From: DATMER01 sp963741305
GTDB lineage: Bacteria; Acidobacteriota; Thermoanaerobaculia; Multivoradales; UBA5704
DNA: 64,000 bases
Assembly (NCBI GenBank): GCA_963741305.1
Contig: CAVUHL010000003.1
Coordinates: 2,418,001 to 2,482,000 of the forward strand
Direction: 5' to 3'
Shown piece after piece: positions 51,793-60,429 of this stretch. A model generated the notes under the pieces. The model did not search any database and had not been told where the DNA came from. It saw nothing but the letters and a program-made list of their open reading frames with translations. Each line of letters starts with the position of its first letter. The stretch's first letter is position 1. The position numbers and the translations under genes are program-made.

Positions 51793-53646
51793 TCACGGCG
51801 AGCGCTGCAGCCTCCGTTTGAGCCGGAGCCAGCGCTCGCGCCACCGCCACACCGCGGTCTCCTCCATGAAGCCCACACGCTCCCTCCAGGAGCCCAGCTC
51901 CTGGTAGAGCAGGTCCCGCTCGGCCTGCAGGCGCTCCTTGTCCACGAGCAGCCCGTCGCGCTGGGAGCCCAGCGCCTCCCGCTCCTCGGCGAGCGCCTTC
52001 AGGTCCCGCTCGAGAACCTCGGATTCGCGCCGCAATCGGCCAGCCTCGCCGTGAAGGCTCCGCGACTCGCGCTGGATGGCTTGCACCATCATCAGGAGCT
52101 GCGGCAGGCGCTGCAAGTAGAGGTTCCGATGCTTCTCGACGATATACGCCTGCTGGGGCTGCCCGACCTCCGGGGAGGAGCAGGGCGAGCTCATCGAGCC
52201 AGGGCGCACCCGGTATTCGAACGCGGCACCGGGCAGATGATGGAAGCGCCAGCCACGCTCGGCCGCGGAGATCCAGAAGTCCCAATCCTCCCAGCACTGG
52301 TAAGGCATGGCGCAGTCGAAGCCCCCGCACTCCGACCACGTGCTCTTGCGGATCACGGCGCAGGCGTCGATGAAGTTGCCCGTGAGAAGCGTGTCGAGAT
52401 CGAACTCGGGGACCTGGACGGCTCCCGAGCGCAGGCCGAGCTCGGTCCGGTCGCCGTAGACCACTCCCACCCGCGGGTCCGCGTCGAGCACGCGCATTGC
52501 CGCCTCCACGAAGCCGGGGAGGAGCCGGTTGTCCGAGTCGAGCGGCAGGATGCAGGCGCCGGTCGCCAGCTCGATGCCCCGGTTCCGGGCCGCCGAAAGG
52601 CCCCGGTTCTCCTGGTGCACCACGCAGTAGCCGGCCGCTTCCAGCGCACCGAGCACCTCCAGGGTCCGCGGCTGCCGCGAGCCGTCATCGACCACGATCA
52701 GCTCGTAGGGCTCGGCTATGCCGGCAATACTTTGCTCGGCGCTCGCCACGGCCTCGATCAAAAACTCCCCGTGGTTGTAGCAGGGGACGACGACCGACAG
52801 GCGGACCGGCTCCGAGCCAGGGACCGAGAGCGCCCGATGCTCCCGGACGTTGGGGACCTCCCACAAGCCGGAGGACGGCAGGTCGGCTGCCGTGTCGAGC
52901 TCGGCCAGCAGCCGCACGGACTCCGGCGAAGCCGTGGCCACCAGCCCGATCAGGGGGTCGGCGCCGCCGGTCGTCCGCAACAGGCCGGCCTCCAGGACCT
53001 CCCGCGTCCGCTCCTCGGAGAGATCGAGGCCGAGCCGCTCCGCAAGGAGGGTCCGGAAGCGGTCCGGGCCGCGCATCAGGGCGTTGACGCTGATCAGGAG
53101 CGAGCGCTCCCGGTGGCGCCGGTGGAAGTCGAGGAGATGGCGGTTGTAGAAGGCCCAGATGCGGTGCGCGTACTCGGGATGCCGGAGGAAGACCTCGGCG
53201 CCCAGCCGCTGCATGGAGTCAGCGACATCCCAGGGATAGCGGTAGACGAACAGATAGCGGGCGTCCTCTAAAAGTTCGTCCCAGAAGTCGAGGGCCAGCG
53301 TAGTCCGCGGGTCCTTCCATCCCCAAGGCTTCCCATCTCCGCGGTGCGCCTCGATGAGGGTGAGGGCAGCGTCGCGGTAGAGCGGGAACCGCGTCCGGTC
53401 CAGGCCCTCGCTCTCCGTCCATCCCCAATCGCGGTGTCCGCCGTCGTGCGCCGGCGTTGCGTCCGTGAGCATCCGCTGTTGCAGCCCGAGGAAGTCGACG
53501 TCCTCGAAGTAGCCCCGCGGGTTGGCCCTGTCGGCTTCGACCAGCCGCTCGCCCATGTCCACGCCGGCCGCAGCGGCCATGGAGGCGACAAGCGATGTGC
53601 CAGAGCGGTGCATCCCGGTTATAATCAGCGGCAGAGGCAGCGACAT
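51793..53646 (-). CDS. Sulfotransferase-GT2 fusion with C-terminal coiled coil
   Basis: A 617-residue protein. Residues about 1-260 are a sulfotransferase-like domain: PLIITGMHRSGTSLVASMA is the 5'-phosphosulfate-binding loop of PAPS enzymes and YLFVYRYPWDVADSM the 3'-phosphate segment. Residues about 280-520 are a GT2 domain (LSVVVPCYNHGEFLIEAVASAEQ, VDDGSRQPRTL, LPLDSDNRLLPGF, CWEDWDFWISAAERGW). The last about 100 residues form a coiled coil (LLMMVQAIQRES to LKRRLQRSP). A single protein may both glycosylate and sulfate a surface glycan. Confidence 0.86.
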   Translation of the reverse strand: MSLPLPLIITGMHRSGTSLVASMAAAAGVDMGERLVEADRANPRGYFEDVDFLGLQQRMLTDATPAHDGGHRDWGWTESEGLDRTRFPLYRDAALTLIEAHRGDGKPWGWKDPRTTLALDFWDELLEDARYLFVYRYPWDVADSMQRLGAEVFLRHPEYAHRIWAFYNRHLLDFHRRHRERSLLISVNALMRGPDRFRTLLAERLGLDLSEERTREVLEAGLLRTTGGADPLIGLVATASPESVRLLAELDTAADLPSSGLWEVPNVREHRALSVPGSEPVRLSVVVPCYNHGEFLIEAVASAEQSIAGIAEPYELIVVDDGSRQPRTLEVLGALEAAGYCVVHQENRGLSAARNRGIELATGACILPLDSDNRLLPGFVEAAMRVLDADPRVGVVYGDRTELGLRSGAVQVPEFDLDTLLTGNFIDACAVIRKSTWSECGGFDCAMPYQCWEDWDFWISAAERGWRFHHLPGAAFEYRVRPGSMSSPCSSPEVGQPQQAYIVEKHRNLYLQRLPQLLMMVQAIQRESRSLHGEAGRLRRESEVLERDLKALAEEREALGSQRDGLLVDKERLQAERDLLYQELGSWRERVGFMEETAVWRWRERWLRLKRRLQRSP

Positions 53647-53745
53647 AGGCGCAGAAGAGTAAGCCCAAACCGGCAGTGCCGCAACGGCGGGATGGACTTG
53701 ACGGCGTTCTGTGTTATCATTTTCAAAAAGGAGGAGGACTACATC

Positions 53746-54228
53746 GTGAAGCGGATCTATGCATTCAGCGGTACCCTGCTGGCTCTGGCCACTCTGTTGA
53801 CGGCCGCACCGGAAGTCGCCAATGCCGACGGGCCTTTCCGGTTCTTTGCCATCACCCCCTGCCGGGTCTTCGACTCCCGGACCGACGGCGACGGCATCAC
53901 TCCCCTTCCCAACGGCGTGAACTCGATCCGGGTCCAGGGCGTATGCGGCGTCCCGGTTGGAGCCAAGGCGGCAGCCTTGAACGTGACTGTCGTCACGCCG
54001 AACCGGTCTGGCCACATCACCATCTGGCCGGTGGGAGCCTCGGAGCCCACCGTCTCCACCCTGAACTTCCTGGCCAACGAGTCGGCCCTGGCGAACGGCG
54101 CGATCGCGCCGCTGGGTCCGGACAATGGCGGGGCCAACGATTTGAGCTTCCGGTATTCGATGGCGAACGCTCCGGGCACGGGACACCTCGTCTTCGATGT
54201 GACCGGCTACTTTGCCACGGTGCCCTGA
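53746..54228 (+). CDS. Secreted single-domain DTR/GYF protein
   Basis: A 160-residue protein: a Sec signal (IYAFSGTLLALATLLTA) followed by one domain of the same kind as the C-terminus of the FG-GAP protein (FFAITPCRVFDSRTDGDG, AAALNVTVVTPNRSGHITIWPVG, STLNFLANESALANGAIAPLG, GHLVFDVTGYFA). The GTG start at 53746 has an AAGGAGGAGG ribosome site. It is followed 24 bp later by a terminator. The role is unknown; it is an exported beta-rich module. Confidence 0.78.
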   Translation: MKRIYAFSGTLLALATLLTAAPEVANADGPFRFFAITPCRVFDSRTDGDGITPLPNGVNSIRVQGVCGVPVGAKAAALNVTVVTPNRSGHITIWPVGASEPTVSTLNFLANESALANGAIAPLGPDNGGANDLSFRYSMANAPGTGHLVFDVTGYFATVP

Positions 54229-54251
54229 ATCAGCACCCAGCCGTAAGTCGG

Positions 54252-54276
54252 AAGGGCGGCCTCCGGGCCGCCTTTT
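54252..54276 (+). terminator. Rho-independent terminator, possibly overlapping the next gene's leader
   Basis: Hairpin with GGCGGCC/GGCCGCC stem and a 4-nt loop, extended by A/T pairs and ending in TTTT. It closes the 53746-54228 gene, and the TTG start of the next gene is only 4 bp later. Confidence 0.8.
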
Positions 54277-54280
54277 CGCG

Positions 54281-56251
54281 TTGAGTCTTCTCCTCCTCGT
54301 CCTCACGGCGAGCCTCTTGCCACGCCTCCCCCTTCTGGCCAACGCGGAGGCGGGGTTTACCTCGGACGAAGCCGTCAACGCCCTGGCTGTCCAGCACCTG
54401 CTGGATGGCAGGGCGTTTTCGGCGTTCAGCTGGGATGCGACCTACTACGGGATGGTCGAGGGGTTCCTGGCCATCCCCTTCATCGCTCTCCTGGGTCCGA
54501 CCGGGCTGGCCTTCAAGCTGTCCGCGGTCGTCGGGTTCCTCCTCCTCGTGCTGGCCGTGTACAGTCTGGCCCGCGCCCTCTACGGTGAGGCCGAGGGGCT
54601 CGCCGCGGCGGCTCTCCTGGCCGTCTTCTCTCCGCAGCTCCTGCGCTGGAGCACGCTCGCCGTCAGCGGCTTTTGCCTGATCGTCGCCTGGGGGACGTTG
54701 ACGCTGCTCTACCTGCTGCGGGTGCTAAGGGCTCCGTCGCCTGTCCGTTTCGCCACGCTCGGCTTCCTGGCCGGGTTCGGCTTCTACATCTTCGAGCTGT
54801 ATCTTCCCTATCTCGCGCTGCTCCTGCTCGCGGGAGGGATCGCGCTCGTCAAGAGCCGTAGACTCGGTTTCTTGGCTGCCGCGGCTGGCTTCGCGCTCGG
54901 CGCCGCCCCAAAGATCGCGCTGCTCCTGGCGGGCGGCCAAGGCACCAAGCGTCCGGCCTACTCCCTTGCCGGAGGCGAGCAAATCCTCAGGAACCTCCGG
55001 CTGCTGATGCGCGACTGCATCCCCGCGCTCTTCGGAGTCAACCTTGGAGCGCCGCTCCGGCTCGAAAACGGACCTGGGCTCGGGCCGCTCGCCTCGGGCC
55101 TCGGCGTCCTCCTGCTCCTGGGTTACGCCGCGGCCTGGGCCTGGGCGCTCATGCGCCTCGTGCTAGTGATCCGGCCGGCCGCGGACCAAGAGCGGCGGTG
55201 GATCGAGGCGCTGCTCGTCGTGCTCGTCCCGCTCGTGGCCCTGCTCTTCGTGCTCAGCCCCAACCCCCAGGACGCGGGCTCCAACCGCTATCTCCTCCCC
55301 TGGCTGACCGCGCTGCCCCTGGCGGGCGCCGCCCTGGTGCGGCTGGGGCACCGGAACCGCGCCGCTGCCCTGGCTGTAGGGCTCCTCGCGGTCGCTCTCC
55401 CTACAGTGCAATCGGCAGCCTGGCTCGTCGACCGCGGCTTCCTGACCCCCAGACTGGAAGTGATCGTGAAGAGAGAGCCGCTCCGGGACCTTCTCCCGGT
55501 GCTCGAATCCCAGGGGCTGGCAGGGGGCTACACACGCTACTGGGACGCGTACAAGGCGACCTTCCTCGCCGGCGAAAAGCTCGTGTTCGTCCCCTACATG
55601 GGTTGGGACCGCTACCCTCCCTACTCGCAGCGGTTGCGCGAAACGGAGCGCGTGGCCTGGGTCTTCCCTGGAGAGCAGGTGGACATCCTTCCTGCCGGTC
55701 ACGCCGAGGCGAACCAGCTGGAAGCGCAGCTGCTCAACCAGCTCGCCAGCTCAGGCCGTCCCTACCGGGTGCTCCACATTGCCGGCTACCGCGTCTATCT
55801 GGGAGTCGACGGGCGGCGGCTCCTGCCTGCGCCGCTGCCGCTGGAGCCGGTAACGCTCGCCCGCCCGCGGGCCGAGCTCCTCTCAGCGGCCGTGCCGGCG
55901 CGGGCCATGGCCGGCACGGAGATCGCCGCGCCGGTGAGGGCGCTCAACCGTAGCGACGCTTTCTGGTCGGCTTCCGGCCTCCCGTTCCAGGCCGGCGCCC
56001 TGCGTGTCGCGGCTGTGTATCGATGGCTGGCGCCGGACGGCAGCGTCCTTGTGGAAGGCGAGCGCTCGCTCCTCCCGGGAGACGTTCCGCCCGGCGGGGA
56101 GATCGGGATGATCGTGAGGGTGAGGGCCCCGGCCGAACCGGGCCGCTACCTCCTGCGCCTGACCTTCGTGCAGGAGGGCGTAGCCTGGTTCGACAGCTTC
56201 TGGGACTACCCCGTCGAGGTCTTCGCTCAGGCGAAGATGCGGGAGCGGTAG
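54281..56251 (+). CDS. GT39/ArnT-like polytopic glycosyltransferase
   Basis: A 656-residue membrane protein from TTG 54281: a dozen or so helices with ANAEAGFTSDEAVNALAVQHLLDG in the first loop, whose Asp-Glu pair matches the GT-C active-site motif of PMT/ArnT relatives. The C-terminal 200 residues are soluble. The TTG lies right after a terminator hairpin and has no ribosome site, so its translation start is uncertain. It likely transfers a sugar from a lipid carrier in the periplasm. Confidence 0.78.
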   Translation: MSLLLLVLTASLLPRLPLLANAEAGFTSDEAVNALAVQHLLDGRAFSAFSWDATYYGMVEGFLAIPFIALLGPTGLAFKLSAVVGFLLLVLAVYSLARALYGEAEGLAAAALLAVFSPQLLRWSTLAVSGFCLIVAWGTLTLLYLLRVLRAPSPVRFATLGFLAGFGFYIFELYLPYLALLLLAGGIALVKSRRLGFLAAAAGFALGAAPKIALLLAGGQGTKRPAYSLAGGEQILRNLRLLMRDCIPALFGVNLGAPLRLENGPGLGPLASGLGVLLLLGYAAAWAWALMRLVLVIRPAADQERRWIEALLVVLVPLVALLFVLSPNPQDAGSNRYLLPWLTALPLAGAALVRLGHRNRAAALAVGLLAVALPTVQSAAWLVDRGFLTPRLEVIVKREPLRDLLPVLESQGLAGGYTRYWDAYKATFLAGEKLVFVPYMGWDRYPPYSQRLRETERVAWVFPGEQVDILPAGHAEANQLEAQLLNQLASSGRPYRVLHIAGYRVYLGVDGRRLLPAPLPLEPVTLARPRAELLSAAVPARAMAGTEIAAPVRALNRSDAFWSASGLPFQAGALRVAAVYRWLAPDGSVLVEGERSLLPGDVPPGGEIGMIVRVRAPAEPGRYLLRLTFVQEGVAWFDSFWDYPVEVFAQAKMRER

Positions 56252-56982
56252 ATCCCCTTCTTGTGCAGCTTGTAGCGGAACAGCACTCCCAGGATCGACA
56301 GGCCGTAGACGACGCTCCGGCGGAACCCGATCTGGGACGCCTCTTCGAAGTACCGCGTGGCGATCGGGATCTCCCGGACCCTCATCCCCTTGACCACGCC
56401 CTGGGCGATGATCTCGGTGTCGAACACGAAGTCGTCGGAATTTGCGTCCAGGTCCACCGCTTCGAGGTAGCGGCGGCTGTAGGCGCGCAAGCCCGAGTGG
56501 TACTCCGAGAGGAAGATATAGAATGTGGCGTTGGCGATGGCCGTGAGGAAGAGGTTGGCAAAGTACTTCCACTTCGGCATGCCGCCCTCCAGGGGCTTGC
56601 CGCCGAGCATGCGGCTGCCGAAGACCGCGTCGCACTCCTGCCGCAGCAACGGCTTCACGAGCTCAGGGATGTACTTCGGGTCGTACTGGTGGTCGGGATG
56701 GACCATCACGCAGATGTCAGCCCCGCGGGCGAGCGCCGTGGCATAGCAGGTCTTCTGGTTGCCGCCGTAGCCGCGGTTCTTCGGATGGACGACCGTGTGA
56801 AGCCCGAGCTGGCGCGCGATCTCGACGGTGCGGTCGCGGCTGCCGTCGTCGACCAGCACGATGTCGTCCACCCACTCGAGCGGAAGGTCGTGGTAGGTGC
56901 GCTCCAGCGTCTTCTCGGCGTTGTAGGCCGGCATGACGACACAGACCTTCTGATTCCTGGGAAGGGGGTTTTCCTCATTCAC
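56227..56982 (-). CDS. GT2 glycosyltransferase (dolichyl-phosphate sugar synthase-like)
   Basis: A 251-residue GT2: KVCVVMPAYNAEKTLERTYHDLP, DIVLVDDGSRDRTVEIA, MVHPDHQYDPKYIPELV (DxD equivalent), HSGLRAYSRRYLEAV. The membrane-anchoring part present in DPM relatives is lacking. The GTG at 56982 is preceded by a TAAGCT box 6 bp upstream. It probably charges the lipid carrier used by the GT-C enzymes nearby. The 3' end overlaps the convergent GT-C gene by 25 bp. Confidence 0.87.
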   Translation of the reverse strand: MNEENPLPRNQKVCVVMPAYNAEKTLERTYHDLPLEWVDDIVLVDDGSRDRTVEIARQLGLHTVVHPKNRGYGGNQKTCYATALARGADICVMVHPDHQYDPKYIPELVKPLLRQECDAVFGSRMLGGKPLEGGMPKWKYFANLFLTAIANATFYIFLSEYHSGLRAYSRRYLEAVDLDANSDDFVFDTEIIAQGVVKGMRVREIPIATRYFEEASQIGFRRSVVYGLSILGVLFRYKLHKKGIYRSRIFA

Positions 56983-57076
56983 GGGCGTAGCTTACCGTAA
57001 TGCCGGTCCCACGGTTGCGGTATACTTACCGCCCTTCACGCATTCGCACTTACACTACGGACGGATTCGAGGAATC

Positions 57077-57358
57077 ATGGAAGCGGAAGACTGTGGAGAG
57101 CTGGAGGCAAGGGCTTTCGACCTGCGCCTGCGTGCGCTCGAGGGCCGCGAGCGGGAGGACCGGCTGACGCGCCTGGTCGCGGAGCGGCCGGACCTGGCGG
57201 CAATCCCTACCTTGTCGCACGCCGGAGCCCACAACCCCGAGGTCGAGCGGCTGCGGCGGGAGGTCGGCCTGCTCGCGGATTACCACCAGGCGCTCCTCCG
57301 CTCCAAGGGCTGGCGCCTCGTCCAGGCCCTGCGCCGCCCGCTCGGCCGCGCTTGGTGA
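57077..57358 (+). CDS. Small helical protein of the glycosyltransferase operon
   Basis: A 93-residue protein rich in charged helix formers (LEARAFDLRLRALEGREREDRL). Its tail SKGWRLVQALRRPLGRAW resembles the C-terminal ends of coiled-coil glycosyltransferases. It overlaps the next gene by 4 bp. No function is assigned; it may be a detached coiled-coil subunit. A TATACT sequence at 57021-57026 is a possible promoter. Confidence 0.55.
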   Translation: MEAEDCGELEARAFDLRLRALEGREREDRLTRLVAERPDLAAIPTLSHAGAHNPEVERLRREVGLLADYHQALLRSKGWRLVQALRRPLGRAW

Positions 57359-57651
57359 AAGCGATGGACTCCACAGAAGAGGCCCTCGTCGCCCGCGCCG
57401 CCCGATTGCAGGCCCGGGTGACCGCGCTCGAGGCGTTGCTCGAACGGCGCTCCCGCGAGCTGCGGCAGATCCAGAAGCACGTCTGCCATCGTGACCTGCT
57501 GATCATCTCGCGGATCTGCGCGGGCCTCTCTCCCCTCCCGTTTGGGGCCTTCGATCCGGACTTCTGGCAGGAGACTCCGGCCCTGACGGCCGCGGAGGTC
57601 GAGCCGACCCTCGAGGCCTTGTGGGACTCGCTCGACGTGGCACCGCTCTGA
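57355..57651 (+). CDS. Small coiled-coil protein of the glycosyltransferase operon
   Basis: A 98-residue protein starting at GTG 57355 inside the previous stop. The first half (EALVARAARLQARVTALEALLERRSRELRQIQKH) is a coiled coil; the second half is short and acidic (ALWDSLDVAPL). It overlaps the next gene by 1 bp (TGATG). It may form a complex with the two-domain glycosyltransferase that follows, by inference from coupling only. Confidence 0.55.
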   Translation: MKAMDSTEEALVARAARLQARVTALEALLERRSRELRQIQKHVCHRDLLIISRICAGLSPLPFGAFDPDFWQETPALTAAEVEPTLEALWDSLDVAPL

Positions 57652-59495
57652 TGCGCAAAGCTACCCTGATCATCCTCGCCTGGAACAAGTGGCCCCTCAC
57701 CCGGCGCTGCCTGGAGACCCTGAACGAGACCGACCTCGCCGGGGCCGAGGTCATGGTCGTCGACAACGGGTCGAGCGATGAGACGCCGCAGCGGCTGGCC
57801 GAGGTCCCCTGGGTCCGCACGCTCACGCTGCCGAGCAACCTCGGTTTCGTGCGTGGCAACAACGCCGGGATCGAGGCAGCGGACCCGGACTCCGACATCG
57901 TCCTGCTCAACAACGACATCGAGTTCACGCAGTACGACTGGCTCCAGCGCCTGCGCGAGTGCGCCCATTCGGCCCCCGGCCTCGGGGTCGTCGGCTGCCG
58001 GCTGGTGCAGCCGGACGGCAGGCTGCTCCATGCCGGCACCTACATCCTGCCGGACACGATGTGGGGACAGCAGATCGGCGGCCTGGAGCGCGATATTGGC
58101 CAATACCAGGGCGTGCGCAGGGTGCAGGGGATCGTCTTCGCCTGTGCCTACATCAAGCGCGAGCTGGTCCGCGCCATCGGCGGCCTGGCGCTCGACTTTG
58201 AGTCGTACTTCGAGGACACGGACTACTGCCTGCGCGCCAAGCAGGCGGGCTTCGACACCGCCGTATGCGGAGACGTCACCCTGGTGCACGACGAGCACGG
58301 CTCGACCCGCGACGACCAGGGGGCGCTGATGCGCCTGTTCAAAAAAAGCCAGGAAGCATTCCGCAAGAAGTGGGAGAAGGAGCTGACCGGGCACTACCGG
58401 CGCGAGCTGCTCTGGCAGTCCATCCTGAACTTCCCCTCCGGCTATGCCATGAGCAGCCGCGAGATCCTTCGCGGCCTCGAGCAGGAAGGGGTGCGCACCA
58501 TCTACCGCTATGTCTACGGAGCGGGCTCCCCGTTCCCGGTGCCCGAGCCGGAGAACAGCGGCGACTACAGGCTCAACGTGATCGCCTCGCGCAAGCCTCC
58601 GGCCCATCCGAAGGTGTCGGTGGTCTACGGCCAGGGCGACGTCTTCGAGCGCAACCAGGGGCGCCACAAGATCGGCTACACCATGCTCGAGGTCGACGGC
58701 TTCCCCCGCGAGTGGGTACGGCAGGCGAACCAGATGGACGAGGTCTGGGTGCCGTCGGAGTTCAACCGCCAGGGCTTCCTCGAATCGGGCCTGAAGCGGC
58801 CGGTTCACATCATCCAGCTCGGTGTGGACACGAACTACTTCCATCCCGGCCTCAAGGCCCATGTCAACCCGATGGGCGAGTTCGTCTTCCTGTCGATCTT
58901 CGAATGGGGCGAACGCAAGGATCCCTGGCTGCTCCTGCGCGCGTTCAACGAGGCGTTCAAGGCCGGCGAGCCGGTGCGCCTCCTCTGCAAAGTGATGAAC
59001 CGCGACGGAGGCCTGAGCGTCAAGCAGGAGATCCGCAAGCTGGGGCTCAAGGAGAGCGGCGGCAGGATCTCCTACCTCTTCAACCTGGAGTTCCCCCACT
59101 ACCAGCTCGGCTCCCTCTACCGCTCGGCGGATTGCTTCGTCGCCGTCAGCCGCGGCGAGGGCTGGAACATGCCGCTCATGGAGGCGATGGCCTGCGGCCT
59201 GCCGGCGATCGCCACCGACTGGGGAGCCCACCAGGAGTTCGTCCACGAGGGGATCGCCTATCCCCTGCGCAACCGCGGCAAGGTGCCAGCCGTGGCCAAG
59301 TGCCCTTACTACACCGGCTACTCCTGGGCCGATCCGGACCCCGACCACCTCCGGCACCTGCTGCGCGAGGTATACGAGAACCGTGACGAAGCGCTCCGCC
59401 GTGGCCAGGCCGCCGCCGCCGAGGTGGCGGCGCGCTGGACCTGGAAGATGACGGCGCGCAAGATCGCCGAGCGGTTGGAAGCGATCGAGGCTTAG
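57651..59495 (+). CDS. Two-domain glycosyltransferase (GT2 + GT4)
   Basis: A 614-residue protein with an N-terminal GT2 (LIILAWNKWPLTRRCLETLNETD, VVDNGSSDETP, LLNNDIEFT, SYFEDTDYCLRAKQAGFD) and a C-terminal GT4 (VDGFPREWVRQANQMDEVWVPSEFNRQGFLESG, FLSIFEWGERKDPWLLLRAF, GEGWNMPLMEAMACGLPAIATDWGAHQEFV). It differs in sequence from the fused enzyme at 32269-34272. The arrangement suggests two successive sugar additions. ATG 57651 is used; an upstream in-frame start at 57621 lacks support. Confidence 0.89.
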   Translation: MRKATLIILAWNKWPLTRRCLETLNETDLAGAEVMVVDNGSSDETPQRLAEVPWVRTLTLPSNLGFVRGNNAGIEAADPDSDIVLLNNDIEFTQYDWLQRLRECAHSAPGLGVVGCRLVQPDGRLLHAGTYILPDTMWGQQIGGLERDIGQYQGVRRVQGIVFACAYIKRELVRAIGGLALDFESYFEDTDYCLRAKQAGFDTAVCGDVTLVHDEHGSTRDDQGALMRLFKKSQEAFRKKWEKELTGHYRRELLWQSILNFPSGYAMSSREILRGLEQEGVRTIYRYVYGAGSPFPVPEPENSGDYRLNVIASRKPPAHPKVSVVYGQGDVFERNQGRHKIGYTMLEVDGFPREWVRQANQMDEVWVPSEFNRQGFLESGLKRPVHIIQLGVDTNYFHPGLKAHVNPMGEFVFLSIFEWGERKDPWLLLRAFNEAFKAGEPVRLLCKVMNRDGGLSVKQEIRKLGLKESGGRISYLFNLEFPHYQLGSLYRSADCFVAVSRGEGWNMPLMEAMACGLPAIATDWGAHQEFVHEGIAYPLRNRGKVPAVAKCPYYTGYSWADPDPDHLRHLLREVYENRDEALRRGQAAAAEVAARWTWKMTARKIAERLEAIEA

Positions 59496-59499
59496 GACC

Positions 59500-60429
59500 G
59501 TGCCCCGGCTGTCGGTCGTCATACCCAGCCACGACACGCGCGAGCTCACCCTCCGCTGCCTCGAATCAGCGACCCTCCCTGGCCTCGAGATCCTCCTTGT
59601 CGACGACGGCAGCCGCGACGGCACGGCCGAAGCGGTGGCGGCGCGCTTTCCTTCAGTCCGGGTCCTTCGCAACGAATCCGCGGTGGGGTTCACCCGGGCT
59701 GCCAACCGCGGGCTCCAAGCGGCGCAGGGCGACGTCCTGTTCCTCCTCAACAGCGACACCGAGATCGAGCCCCTGGGAATCGACGCGCTGCTCGGCCGTT
59801 TCGCCGCGGAGCCCGGCCTGGGCGTGGTCGGCGCGGCGCTCCACTACCCAGACGGGACCCCGCAGTGGAGCGGTGGAGGCGAGCCGTCGCTCCTCTGGCT
59901 CTTCGGCCTCGCCAGCGGCATCCCTCCCCTACTCGCACGCCTGCCGCTCTACCGGCGCGCCAAGCCGCTGACACCTGAGGGCGGACCGCGGCGCGCCGGC
60001 TGGGTGACGGGGGCGGCCCTCGCCATCCGCCGCGAAGCCTGGGCCGTGGCGGGCCCGCTCGACGAGCGGTTCCGGTTGTACGCTCAGGACCTCGACCTCT
60101 GCCTGAGGGTGCGGCAGGCCGGATGGGAGGTCGAGGTTCTGCCGGAATTCCGTGTCCTCCATCACCACGGAGCCACGATCGGTGCCCAAGCCAGTGCTCT
60201 GGGCCGTCAGAACCTCGAGCTGCTGTGGACTGACCTGCTGCGCTGGGCGCGCAAGCACAAAGGGGAGAGATGGGCGGTCAACGCTGGCAGGGCGCTGCGC
60301 TGGGGAGTGCTCCTGAGGCTGGCCGGCAGGGGGCTCGCCCGGCCCTTCCTCACGGCTACGCGCCGGGAGGAAGGGCGAGCGGAAGATCAGGTGCTGAGGA
60401 ACGCCTACAGGGCGCTCAGTCGGGAATGA
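59500..60429 (+). CDS. GT2 glycosyltransferase (rhamnosyltransferase-like)
   Basis: A 309-residue GT2: LSVVIPSHDTRELTLRCLESATLPG, LVDDGSRDGTAEAV, FLLNSDTEIEPLG (DxD), GWVTGAALAIRREAWAVAGPLDERFRLYAQDLDLCLRVRQAGWEVEVLPE (acceptor region). This form is common in O-antigen and rhamnan assembly. GTG 59500 is 4 bp after the previous stop. The 3' end overlaps the convergent secreted-protein gene by 14 bp. Confidence 0.87.
   Translation: MPRLSVVIPSHDTRELTLRCLESATLPGLEILLVDDGSRDGTAEAVAARFPSVRVLRNESAVGFTRAANRGLQAAQGDVLFLLNSDTEIEPLGIDALLGRFAAEPGLGVVGAALHYPDGTPQWSGGGEPSLLWLFGLASGIPPLLARLPLYRRAKPLTPEGGPRRAGWVTGAALAIRREAWAVAGPLDERFRLYAQDLDLCLRVRQAGWEVEVLPEFRVLHHHGATIGAQASALGRQNLELLWTDLLRWARKHKGERWAVNAGRALRWGVLLRLAGRGLARPFLTATRREEGRAEDQVLRNAYRALSRE

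Noticed and set aside
57207..59759. An 850-residue reverse-strand open frame
   Set aside because: Shadow of the GT2-GT4 gene; no ribosome site or recognisable domain.
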